Shown: in pieces, positions 1-6,404 of the stretch
Layout of the letters: every line of letters begins with the position of its first letter
How positions within the stretch are numbered: the first letter of the stretch is position 1
Assembly: GCA_937915075.1 (NCBI GenBank)
Contig: CALDMA010000080.1
Span: 1-6,404, forward strand
DNA from: an uncultured Oscillospiraceae bacterium
Lineage (GTDB): Bacteria; Bacillota; Clostridia; Oscillospirales; Oscillospiraceae
DNA: 6,404 nt
Direction of reading: 5' to 3'
The notes under the pieces: generated by a model
What the model saw: the letters and a program-made list of their open reading frames with translations, nothing else
The model's database searches: none
What the model was told of the DNA's origin: nothing
Program-made: the position numbers and the translations under genes

Positions 1-188
1 GCCGCAAGAACGGAGGCGAGCATCGCGGCGGTCGAGCCCTTGCCGTTCGAGCCGGTGATGTGGACGAATTTCAGGGAGCGTTCGGGATTTCCCAGCGCGG
101 CGAGCAGAGTTCGGGTGCGCTCCAGACCCGGCTTGCGGTCGGTCCATGCGTAGGCGTGGACGCGCGCGGCGACGGCTTCTCCGGTCAT
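1..188 (-). CDS. folC: Bifunctional folylpolyglutamate/dihydrofolate synthase, N-terminal fragment (runs off left edge)
   Basis: Only the first 62 codons are present, read leftward. FolC uses ATP to add glutamate to folates, and in many bacteria also joins dihydropteroate to glutamate. It acts in the cytoplasm and keeps folate cofactors in the cell. The evidence is residues 41-59, FVHITGSNGKGSTAAMLAS, which is the Mur-ligase-type P-loop of this family (usually GTNGKGS; here GSNGKGS at 46-52). The preceding segment TDRKPGLERTRTLLAALGNPE also resembles FolC N-termini. The ATG at 188 follows a strong GGAGGGAG ribosome site and lies only 13 bp after the hutD-like stop, so the two genes are probably co-transcribed and translationally coupled. 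A folate-processing gene behind ftcD and fchA fits a tetrahydrofolate-dependent histidine pathway, although folC also occurs in unrelated contexts. Other Mur-type ligases are less likely because of the FVHITGSNGKGS form. Confidence 0.88.
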   Translation of the reverse strand, partial: MTGEAVAARVHAYAWTDRKPGLERTRTLLAALGNPERSLKFVHITGSNGKGSTAAMLASVLA

Positions 189-201
189 GCAGCTCCCTCC
201 C

Positions 202-768
202 TCAGCGGTACATCTGCGCAAGCATCAGCTTCGCGTCGCCCTCGACGGTGAGCTGCGCGGGCGCGTCCTCGATCAGGGCGCTTTCGTGCGCGGCGAGCGT
301 CAACACCTCCGTGCCGGCGCGGAGCGTGACGCTTCCCTCGCCGCAGAAGAGCAGAGCCGTCTCACCCGTGTGGAGGGAAAGCGTTTCCGTGCCGTGCGGG
401 AAATGCGCGGTGACGCAGCCGCGGCATTGCCCGCGGCGCAGCATGAGGTTGAAGTCCGTGCAGCGGCCCCAGGAGTGGGTGTCATCCGCACCGGAGAAAT
501 CGTGGATCTCGTAGGGATGCAGCGTCAGCTTTTCTCCGCCGTTGTGCGCGAGGACTATATCGCCGCGCAGCGTGGAGATCGCGCGGTCATAGGCGGGCAG
601 GGGCGTGAAGTCGGACTCGTCGAGCTCGACGGTCGCGGAGCTCAGCCGCCAGAGAAAATCGCGGTCGGCATACACCGCGCCCTTCGGCGCGATGGCGAGC
701 TGGGTGGTCGCACCGCCGGACCATTGCGTGGTGACGTAATCGGCGGGGGTCAGATGGGTGAGCGTCAT
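202..768 (-). CDS. hutD: HutD/Ves family cupin-like protein
   Basis: A 188-residue protein of the HutD/Ves family, a small cupin-fold group. In Pseudomonas, HutD is proposed to limit hut operon over-induction, possibly by sensing a pathway intermediate; the biochemical role here is unknown. Family features seen are the N-terminal W-SGG-TTQLAIAP segment (16-28), FLWRLSSATVE (38-48), the LPAYDRAISTLRGD stretch (57-70) and CTDFNLMLRRG (103-113). Length is normal. The open frame extends 74 codons further upstream, but that part overlaps the terminator and the 3' end of fchA. The ATG at 768 has AGAAGG about 8 bases upstream and begins the recognisable homology. The gene lies downstream of fchA across a terminator-like hairpin and 13 bp upstream of folC. 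HutD is best known from Proteobacteria, so its presence here is of note. The assignment to the family is good; 'hutD' as opposed to a general Ves-type protein rests mainly on the neighbours. Confidence 0.8.
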   Translation of the reverse strand: MTLTHLTPADYVTTQWSGGATTQLAIAPKGAVYADRDFLWRLSSATVELDESDFTPLPAYDRAISTLRGDIVLAHNGGEKLTLHPYEIHDFSGADDTHSWGRCTDFNLMLRRGQCRGCVTAHFPHGTETLSLHTGETALLFCGEGSVTLRAGTEVLTLAAHESALIEDAPAQLTVEGDAKLMLAQMYR

Positions 769-789
769 AAAAGGACCTTCTTTCTGTAG

Positions 790-823
790 AAAAGGCTTCG
801 GTACGATGATACCGAAGCCTTTT
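790..823 (-). terminator. Rho-independent terminator-like hairpin between fchA and the hutD-like gene
   Basis: A perfect 14-bp inverted repeat (AAAAGGCTTCGGTA and its complement) surrounds a 6-base loop at 804-809. Read leftward it starts about 20 bases after the fchA stop and ends in CCTTTTC, a short four-T tail. It lies just upstream of the hutD-like ribosome site with no clear promoter in between. It may therefore act as a partial terminator that lowers hutD and folC expression, or as a 3' end that protects the fchA message. The outer A/T pairs also make it a possible terminator in the rightward direction. Confidence 0.75.
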
Positions 824-842
824 GTGTTTGGCAAGATAAATT

Positions 843-1475
843 TTAGCCGTCGATCAGCTTGACGATCTCGGCGTAGCACTCGTCGGCCAGAGGCAGCGCG
901 TGCGCGAGCAGCTTCTCGCCGCGGGCACGGTACTCGGCGGCGAACTCCTGATCCTTCAGAGAGCCGACGTTGATGAGCACGTTGAGCCACGCGCCCTGAA
1001 TACCGGCCTTGAGGGAGAGGAACGCAACGCCCAGGTCGCTCGCGGAGGTGTCGTTGAAGCGGCCGAGCAGGGAGTGGGCGAGGGTGAGAGTCTCGTCGAT
1101 GAGCTCCATCATCTCCATGGGCGTCTTGGTGCAGCCCTTGAGACCGTTCTGAATGGCGGCGGAGCGCGCGGCCTTCTGCTCGTCGGTGTCCTTGGGCATA
1201 CCGAAGGCGGCAGAGACGACGTTGAACGCGTCGGTGTCGCGGTCCATCACGTCGAGCAGGCGGGCCTTGAGCTCGTTGCCCTTGGCCTCGACCTCGGCGG
1301 CGTGCTCGGCGTACTCGGCGTACTTCTTGCGCCCCTGGGTCAGACCGCCGACCATGGCGGTCAGCGCGGCGCCGATGGCGCCGTAGAGCGCGGCGCAGGA
1401 GCCGCCGCCCGGCGCGGGCGCGTCGGAGGAAACGATGTCGGCAAAGCCGGTAACGGTCAGTTCAGCAAGTTTCAT
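843..1475 (-). CDS. fchA: Formimidoyltetrahydrofolate cyclodeaminase / methenyltetrahydrofolate cyclohydrolase family protein
   Basis: A 210-residue protein of the cyclodeaminase/cyclohydrolase family, equivalent to the C-terminal half of vertebrate FTCD. In this setting it most likely converts 5-formimino-tetrahydrofolate to 5,10-methenyl-tetrahydrofolate with release of ammonia. Clostridial FchA proteins of the same family hydrolyse methenyl-THF, and the sequence alone does not separate the two activities. Evidence is the N-terminal signature SDAPAPGGGSCAALYGAIGA (17-36), the MDRDTDAFNVV helix (77-87) and the NDTSASDLGVAF segment (141-152). Length is typical and the protein looks soluble and mostly helical. 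The ATG at 1475 fits the family start MKLAELTV, but its GGAAGG site is about 12 bases away. An in-frame TTG at 1484, which would add three residues, is better spaced from that site. It lies downstream of ftcD across a terminator and a structured 174-bp gap with no obvious promoter. Confidence 0.93.
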   Translation of the reverse strand: MKLAELTVTGFADIVSSDAPAPGGGSCAALYGAIGAALTAMVGGLTQGRKKYAEYAEHAAEVEAKGNELKARLLDVMDRDTDAFNVVSAAFGMPKDTDEQKAARSAAIQNGLKGCTKTPMEMMELIDETLTLAHSLLGRFNDTSASDLGVAFLSLKAGIQGAWLNVLINVGSLKDQEFAAEYRARGEKLLAHALPLADECYAEIVKLIDG

Positions 1476-1501
1476 AAATTTCAATGTCCTTCCTTGTGGC
1501 A

Positions 1502-1523
1502 TTTCGCGCCCGCAGGCGCGAAA
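1502..1523 (-). other. GC-rich stem-loop upstream of fchA
   Basis: A perfect 9-bp inverted repeat, read leftward TTTCGCGCC, loop TGCG, GGCGCGAAA. It ends 26 bases before the fchA ATG and just upstream of its ribosome site. No T-tract follows, so it is not a standard terminator. A stem of the same size, loop and TTT...AAA edges stands before hutI (5938-5959). It could stabilise a processed 5' end of the fchA message, bind a protein, or be part of an intergenic repeat. Confidence 0.6.
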
Positions 1524-1617
1524 CAAAGTGGAATTGTCGCGGAGGGCGCTCGCGCGCGTCCGCAGCGACACCTTGCAGTGCACGGCGCGGTGAGCGCCGC
1601 GCGCTGAAGCCTTTCTC
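1524..1617. other. GC-rich structured intergenic spacer (ftcD-fchA)
   Basis: A stretch with no convincing reading frame, lying between the ftcD terminator and the stem-loop before fchA. GGCGCTC (1545-1551) pairs with GAGCGCC (1592-1598) around a GC-rich interior that includes CGGCGC and GCGCCG arms (about 1583-1599). I see no -10 or -35 pair for fchA in it. It resembles an extragenic repeat or a structured leader rather than a promoter, but only one copy is in view. Confidence 0.4.
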
Positions 1618-1642
1618 AAAAAAGCGGCATAGCCGCTTTCTT
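1618..1642 (-). terminator. Rho-independent terminator after ftcD
   Basis: Read leftward, 8 bases after the ftcD TAA: an AAAGCGGC stem, 3-base loop TAT, GCCGCTTT, followed by further Ts giving a six-T run. The stem can extend on both sides to TCAA/TTGA with one mismatch. The geometry is that of a classic intrinsic terminator. It separates ftcD from fchA even though the two enzymes act in sequence. Confidence 0.82.
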
Positions 1643-1649
1643 GAAGTTT

Positions 1650-2561
1650 TTACTCCATGTCGATCAGGTGATACTCCATGACCTGCTTCTTGCAGTCGAA
1701 GTCCTTGGCCTTGAGATAGAACTCAGCGCAGTCGATGAGCGCCTTGGCGGGAGTCAGACCGACGATCTCGCTTTCGATGACGCGGGTGCCGTAGCGCTCG
1801 GCCAGAGCCTTGATCATTTCATAGGTGACGTAGAGCGGGGTATCCTCGTAGTTGACCATGTTCATGGAGACCTGCGCGATGCCGCGGTCCTCAAGCATGA
1901 AGCCCATGGCCTTGCAGCTGCGGAAGCCGCCGGAGGAGCCGCGGATGACCTTGGCGATCTTTTTGGCGACCTCAACGTCGCTGGTCTCGAGGTTGCAGTT
2001 GAACGCGACGAGCGGCATACGGGCGCCGATGGCGGTGATGCCGGCGGTGGGGTGGATCTTGCGCTCGCCGTAGTCGGGAGCCCACTCGGGCTGCAGGAGC
2101 TTTTCGGGCATACCCTCGAACTCGCCCTTGCGGCAGGTGGCGAGGTTGCGGCGCTCGGGACGGGTGGCGCTGTCCTCATACAGGAAGGAAGGGACCTTCA
2201 GCTCGTCCCAGATACGCTGGGCGACGCGCTTGGACATCTCGACAGCTTCCTCCACGGTCACGTCCATCTGAGGGACGAAGGGGATGACGTCGGTCGCGCC
2301 CATGCGCTTGTGCTCGCCGTGATGCTTGTTCATGTCGATGCGCTCGGTGGCGACCTTCGTCAGCTGGAAGGCGACCTCCTCGATGGCCTCGGGGGAGCCG
2401 ATGAGGGTGAAGACGCAGCGGTTGTGGTTGCCGTCGGTCTGGGCGTCGAACAGGGTGCAGCCGGGGACGCTCTGCGCGGTCTTGACGAGCTCGTTATAGG
2501 TGGCCTCGTCCTTTTCCTTGGAGCAGCTGAAATTGGGGATGCATTCGATCAGTCGTGCCAT
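1650..2561 (-). CDS. ftcD: Glutamate formimidoyltransferase (formiminotransferase domain protein)
   Basis: A 303-residue cytoplasmic enzyme that transfers the formimino group of N-formimino-L-glutamate to tetrahydrofolate, giving 5-formimino-THF and glutamate. It matches the N-terminal half of vertebrate FTCD. Visible markers are the start MARLIECIPNFS, the NHNRCVFTLIG strand (45-55), and HHGEHKRMGATDVIPFVP (80-97). The last His of HHGEH (H84) corresponds to the catalytic His82 of the mammalian enzyme. EKLLQPEWAPDYG (153-165), the AFNCNLETSD segment (186-195) and QVSMNMVNYEDTPLYVTYE (230-248) also match the family. The length is that of a stand-alone transferase with no cyclodeaminase domain; that half is encoded next door by fchA. 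The ATG at 2561 has GGAGG nine bases upstream. It lies downstream of lysR in the same direction but appears to have its own promoter (2628-2656) and a terminator directly after its stop. Confidence 0.96.
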   Translation of the reverse strand: MARLIECIPNFSCSKEKDEATYNELVKTAQSVPGCTLFDAQTDGNHNRCVFTLIGSPEAIEEVAFQLTKVATERIDMNKHHGEHKRMGATDVIPFVPQMDVTVEEAVEMSKRVAQRIWDELKVPSFLYEDSATRPERRNLATCRKGEFEGMPEKLLQPEWAPDYGERKIHPTAGITAIGARMPLVAFNCNLETSDVEVAKKIAKVIRGSSGGFRSCKAMGFMLEDRGIAQVSMNMVNYEDTPLYVTYEMIKALAERYGTRVIESEIVGLTPAKALIDCAEFYLKAKDFDCKKQVMEYHLIDME

Positions 2562-2570
2562 GATAAGTTT

Positions 2571-2606
2571 CCTCCGTTTTTGTCAGGTCAGACAATTTCC
2601 GACCTG
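2571..2606 (-). promoter_or_regulatory. ftcD leader: inverted repeat and ribosome site
   Basis: The predicted leader of about 60 nt contains a 6-bp inverted repeat CAGGTC/GACCTG (2584-2589 and 2601-2606, 11-base spacer), overlapped by a second one, TGTC-N6-GACA (2581-2594). These lie just upstream of the ftcD GGAGG ribosome site (2571-2575). The overlapping pairings could be an operator or a small leader hairpin that affects translation. The stems are short, so this is only suggestive. Confidence 0.35.
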
Positions 2607-2627
2607 TATTTTGATGCTTACGCTGTC

Positions 2628-2656
2628 ATTATACCGTGTGCCCGTGCGGGCGTAAA
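2628..2656 (-). promoter_or_regulatory. Predicted sigma-70-type promoter of ftcD
   Basis: On the minus strand a perfect TATAAT (2633-2628) lies 17 bp downstream of TTTACG (2656-2651), a 4/6 match to the -35 consensus. Transcription would start near 2621, about 60 nt before the ftcD ATG. This allows ftcD to be expressed independently of lysR. I see no ATAC-N7-GTAT copy here like that in front of hutU. Confidence 0.6.
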
Positions 2657-2715
2657 CAGGTTTTCTTTCTCTTTTGTTTCGGGGCGCTTAATTTTTTTAA
2701 GTAAAGCCGCGCCGG

Positions 2716-3591
2716 TCAGGATTCCGCGATGAAGCGCTGCACGCAGGGCGCGCCCTGCACATCGTCGCTCCAGACAAGGACAGGGTAGGACTTGGCGGGG
2801 ATGCCGCGCAGAGGCTTGGCGTAGATGCCGGAGTTCGGGTGCGTCTCGACGATGGAGTGCGGCAGAAAGCTGATGCCGAAGCCCGAGCGCACGAGCTGCA
2901 TCGCCATGGGTGTATCGTAGCACTGGCAGGGGACGTTCGGCTCAAAGCCGCTGCGCCGGCACTCCTTCATCAGATAATCGTTGTAGCCCCAGAGGTCGTC
3001 CGAGCGCAGCAGGCACATCGGCACGCCGCGCAGCCGCTCGATGGGCACGGCGTCCAGCTCCGGCGCGGGGTCGGTCGCGGCGGTCATGATGAGCTCCAGC
3101 GCGTCCTCGCCGAGGATGCGCTCGTGCAGACTGCCGGACTCCTGCGTGGAGCGGCGAAGAAAGAGGACGTGCAGCTCGCCGCGGTCCAGGTCGTTCAAAA
3201 GGTCCTGCGGGGAGCCGAGACGAATGTAGAATTCGACCTTGGGATAGCGGGCGTGGTACGCCTCCAGATAATGCAGGGCGTAGGGCATGGCGGAGTAAAT
3301 GACGCCGACGTTGATGCGCCCGCCCTCGCCGGCGCCGATGCTGCGGACGTTTTCCTCCACGCGCCGGAGATTGAGGAAAAGCGAGCGGCTCTGGCGGTAG
3401 AGCGCCTGCCCGGCCTCGGTGAGCTTCATGCCGCGGCTCTCACGGGCGAAAAGCTGCACGCCGAGCTCGGCTTCGAGCTGGGCGATCTGGCGCGAAATGG
3501 GCGGCTGGGCGACGTGCAGGGCGCGGGCGGCGGCGGAAATGCTGCGTCCCTCCGCGACCGCGCAGAAGTATTCAAGCTGGCGAATGGTCAT
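2716..3591 (-). CDS. LysR-family transcriptional regulator, probable regulator of the hut genes
   Basis: A 291-residue LysR-type regulator of normal length. The N-terminal winged helix-turn-helix is clear: MTIRQLEYFCAVAEGRSISA, then ARALHVAQPPISRQIAQLEA (22-41), with LGVQLFARESRGMKLTEAG (43-61). A linker helix leads into a periplasmic-binding-protein-like effector domain from about residue 92 (GRINVGVIYSAMPYALHYL) to the end. The C-terminal half holds the usual GFGISFLPHSIVE segment. The ATG at 3591 has AGGAGG (3601-3606) nine bases upstream. It is transcribed divergently from hutU with ATAC/GTAT half-sites between them, the usual arrangement for a LysR protein that activates its neighbour and represses itself. 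The effector is not visible; urocanate or another hut intermediate would be a natural guess. Well-studied hut systems use HutC (GntR family) or HutP instead, so a LysR-type regulator is of interest. Confidence 0.92.
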   Translation of the reverse strand: MTIRQLEYFCAVAEGRSISAAARALHVAQPPISRQIAQLEAELGVQLFARESRGMKLTEAGQALYRQSRSLFLNLRRVEENVRSIGAGEGGRINVGVIYSAMPYALHYLEAYHARYPKVEFYIRLGSPQDLLNDLDRGELHVLFLRRSTQESGSLHERILGEDALELIMTAATDPAPELDAVPIERLRGVPMCLLRSDDLWGYNDYLMKECRRSGFEPNVPCQCYDTPMAMQLVRSGFGISFLPHSIVETHPNSGIYAKPLRGIPAKSYPVLVWSDDVQGAPCVQRFIAES

Positions 3592-3614
3592 GGAAATGCG
3601 CCTCCTGACAAGCT

Positions 3615-3640
3615 ATACTAAAAAAGTATGATAACAATAC
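3615..3640. promoter_or_regulatory. Probable LysR-type operator: three half-sites at 11-bp spacing
   Basis: ATAC (3615-3618), GTAT (3626-3629) and ATAC (3637-3640) are separated by exactly 7 bases, so half-sites recur every 11 bp on the same face of the helix. The first pair forms ATAC-N7-GTAT, which contains the classic T-N11-A LysR box, embedded in a fully symmetric 15-mer (ATACT, five A, AGTAT). Its centre (3622) is about 65 bp upstream of the predicted hutU start near 3687, the usual place of a LysR recognition site. The second pair is centred at about -54. For lysR the same bases lie at about +10 to +35, so binding could also repress lysR. Confidence 0.65.
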
Positions 3641-3651
3641 AATAGAAGTTC

Positions 3652-3680
3652 TTTTCATTATAGCAGGTTCTTGCTATAAT
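3652..3680 (+). promoter_or_regulatory. Predicted hutU promoter
   Basis: A perfect -10 TATAAT (3675-3680) stands 17 bp downstream of TTTTCA (3652-3657), a 4/6 match to TTGACA. Transcription would start near 3687, leaving a leader of about 85 nt before the hutU ATG at 3772. The weak -35 agrees with a promoter that needs an activator. The leader is A-rich and I see no known riboswitch or attenuator fold in it. Confidence 0.65.
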
Positions 3681-3681
3681 G
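3656..3681. repeat. Perfect 10-bp inverted repeat over the divergent promoters
   Basis: CATTATAGCA (3656-3665) and TGCTATAATG (3672-3681) are exact reverse complements separated by six bases (GGTTCT). It spans the hutU promoter from its -35 edge to just past the -10. Through its symmetry it also gives a TATAAT on the minus strand (3662-3657). It may be an operator for a dimeric repressor, a second LysR contact, or a device that makes two back-to-back promoters compete. Confidence 0.7.
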
Positions 3682-3684
3682 CAA
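3657..3684 (-). promoter_or_regulatory. Predicted lysR promoter, overlapping the hutU promoter
   Basis: On the minus strand TATAAT (3662-3657) lies 16 bp downstream of TTGCAT (3684-3679), a weak 3/6 -35 match. Transcription would begin near 3650, about 59 nt before the lysR ATG. The two -10 elements face away from each other within 24 bp, so RNA polymerase could hardly occupy both promoters at once. Confidence 0.5.
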
Positions 3685-3771
3685 GATGTAAAGCAAATTG
3701 CACAAGATTCTTTTGAGATAAAACCGAAAATTGAGAGAAATCGAAAAATTTTAGAAAGTGAGGAACACCCC

Positions 3772-5793
<2,022 letters not shown>

Positions 5794-5800
5794 AAATACT

Positions 5801-5836
5801 TCAAAAAAGGGGCTTTGAACAAAGCCCCTTTTTTGA
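5801..5836. terminator. Strong, near-symmetric terminator after hutU
   Basis: Seven bases after the hutU stop, a 17-base arm (TCAAAAAAGGGGCTTTG) is followed two bases later by its exact reverse complement. The hairpin core is GGGGCTTT/AAAGCCCC with a six-T tract after it. The six-A tract before it means it could also end leftward transcripts. Its outer flanks ACTTCAA and TTTTTTGAG match those of the ftcD terminator even though the stem cores differ. hutI expression would need read-through or its own promoter. Confidence 0.88.
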
Positions 5837-5937
5837 GCAGACTGCGCCCTGCTGCAGCGCACTCGCCGCGCTCGCACGTTTGCAGGGCGAGAAGTGTTTT
5901 TTCAGCGTACATGCCGCCGAAAAAACGATACAAATTA
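5837..5937. other. Structured spacer between hutU terminator and hutI
   Basis: I find no convincing gene here. CGCCCTGC (5845-5852) pairs with GCAGGGCG (5882-5889) around a GC-rich loop. Next, GTTTTTTC (5896-5903) pairs with GAAAAAAC (5919-5926) across 15 bases. An AT-rich patch follows (5928-5940) but offers no clear -35/-10 pair, so a hutI promoter is not established. The order terminator, GC-rich fold, stem-loop, ribosome site repeats the ftcD-fchA gap. Confidence 0.45.
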
Positions 5938-5959
5938 TTTGCGCCGTGCGCGGCGCAAA
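5938..5959 (+). other. GC-rich stem-loop upstream of hutI
   Basis: A perfect 9-bp inverted repeat, TTTGCGCCG, loop TGCG, CGGCGCAAA, ending 39 bases before the hutI ATG. It has no T-tract. It has the same stem length, loop sequence and TTT...AAA edges as the stem-loop before fchA (1502-1523), read in the direction of the downstream gene. Confidence 0.6.
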
Positions 5960-5998
5960 GTCTGCGACGCCCTTCCGGAACAGAGAAAGGACAAAAAT

Positions 5999-6404
5999 AT
6001 GAAAAAACTTCTGGTGAAAAACATCGGCCTGCTCGCCACGCCCGAGGGCACGAGCGCCCATCGCGGTGCGGAGCAGGGCAGGATCAAGCTACTCAAGGAC
6101 GCATGGGTGCTCATCGAGGACGGCGTGATCGCCTCCGTCGGCACCGGCGAGGCTCCCACAGCTGCGGGGGCGGAGATCGTCGACGCCGAGGGGAAGCTCG
6201 TCACGCCGGGCCTCGTGGACGCCCATACGCACCTTATTTTCGGCGGCTGGCGGCAGAACGAGCTGGGCATGAAGCTGCACGGCAAGACCTACCTCGAAAT
6301 TCAGAACGCCGGCGGCGGCATCCAGTCCACCACCAACGCCACGCGCGGAGCCACCGAGGAGGAGCTGACCGCCAAGGCGGCGAAGGCGCTCGACGAGATG
6401 ATGG
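5999..6404 (+). CDS. hutI: Imidazolonepropionase, N-terminal fragment (runs off right edge)
   Basis: The first 135 codons are present. HutI is a metal-dependent amidohydrolase that opens 4-imidazolone-5-propionate to N-formimino-L-glutamate, the step between HutU and FtcD. The sequence starts MKKLLVKNIGLLATPEG. The small N-terminal beta-sandwich part covers about residues 1-70 and includes DAWVLIEDGVIASVG (34-48). It is followed by LVTPGLVDAHTHLIFGGWRQNE (67-88), with metal ligands H76 and H78 and the HutI-type FGGWR-NE sequence, then KTYLEIQNAGGGIQSTTNATR (96-116), where the GGGI-ST-ATR motif is typical of HutI. The full protein should be about 400-430 residues. The ATG at 5999 has AAAGGA seven bases upstream. 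Distance from hutU is 205 bp with a terminator between, so regulation may differ from hutU. Other amidohydrolases are unlikely given the motifs and neighbours. Confidence 0.95.
   Translation, partial: MKKLLVKNIGLLATPEGTSAHRGAEQGRIKLLKDAWVLIEDGVIASVGTGEAPTAAGAEIVDAEGKLVTPGLVDAHTHLIFGGWRQNELGMKLHGKTYLEIQNAGGGIQSTTNATRGATEEELTAKAAKALDEMM

Noticed and set aside
769..990. A 74-codon upstream extension of the hutD-like gene
   Set aside because: It would overlap the terminator and the end of fchA and encodes Arg/Ala-rich sequence without family likeness; the ATG at 768 has its own ribosome site.
900..1607. Rightward open frame opposite fchA
   Set aside because: Antisense to fchA and very rich in Gly, Val, Ala, Glu and Leu, as expected from mirrored high-GC codons.
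2640..2651. GCCCG-TG-CGGGC inverted repeat as a lysR terminator
   Set aside because: The loop would be only two to four bases and no T-tract follows in the leftward direction; it also lies inside the ftcD promoter spacer.
1641..2732. A 363-codon rightward open frame antisense to ftcD
   Set aside because: It is the same kind of shadow: compositionally biased, without family motifs, and opposite a certain formiminotransferase gene.
2839..3621. Rightward open frame opposite lysR
   Set aside because: Antisense to a clear LysR gene, biased composition, no recognisable domain and no well-placed ribosome site.
3679..3771. N-terminal extension of urocanase by 31 codons
   Set aside because: The extra codons cover the -10 box and leader, are AT-rich unlike the gene, and the family-like start with a good ribosome site is at 3772.
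3687..3771. Riboswitch or HutP-type attenuator in the hutU leader
   Set aside because: The leader is short and A-rich with no stable stem or terminator-antiterminator pair; nothing like the HutP-bound hairpin is present.

Overview
This window is a high-GC stretch carrying a histidine-utilisation (hut) locus of the branch that passes the formimino group to tetrahydrofolate. Every gene can be named, so I see no wholly new system. The more original content is regulatory and intergenic. The organism is probably an anaerobic Firmicute of the class Clostridia, perhaps an Oscillospiraceae-type gut bacterium. This rests on strong AGGAGG-type ribosome sites, a long-form (673-residue) urocanase, separate FtcD and FchA proteins rather than a fusion, and GC-rich genes broken by AT-rich promoter gaps. 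It is an inference, not a placement.

Layout. The left half reads leftward (minus strand): lysR (2716-3591), ftcD (1650-2561), fchA (843-1475), a hutD-like cupin gene (202-768) and the first 62 codons of folC (1-188, running off the left edge). The right half reads rightward: hutU (3772-5793) and the first 135 codons of hutI (5999-6404, running off the right edge). The two halves diverge from a 180-bp AT-rich control region (3592-3771). Histidine ammonia-lyase (hutH) is not in the window.

Pathway. HutU hydrates urocanate to imidazolonepropionate and HutI opens that ring to N-formimino-L-glutamate. FtcD moves the formimino group to tetrahydrofolate, releasing glutamate, and FchA releases ammonia to give methenyl-tetrahydrofolate. 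FolC glutamylates folates, so the cofactor side of the pathway is also present. HutD-like proteins are proposed to tune hut expression or intermediate levels. The LysR-type protein is the obvious candidate regulator.

Regulation visible in the sequence. The hutU/lysR gap holds a perfect 10-bp inverted repeat (3656-3681) that supplies a TATAAT box to both strands. Beside it are three ATAC/GTAT half-sites at exact 11-bp intervals (3615-3640), where the first pair centres at about -65 of the predicted hutU start. Three terminator-like hairpins lie between successive genes (ftcD/fchA, fchA/hutD, hutU/hutI). Two of these gaps also share a TTT-GC6-TGCG-GC6-AAA stem-loop just before the next gene, an arrangement worth comparing across the genome.
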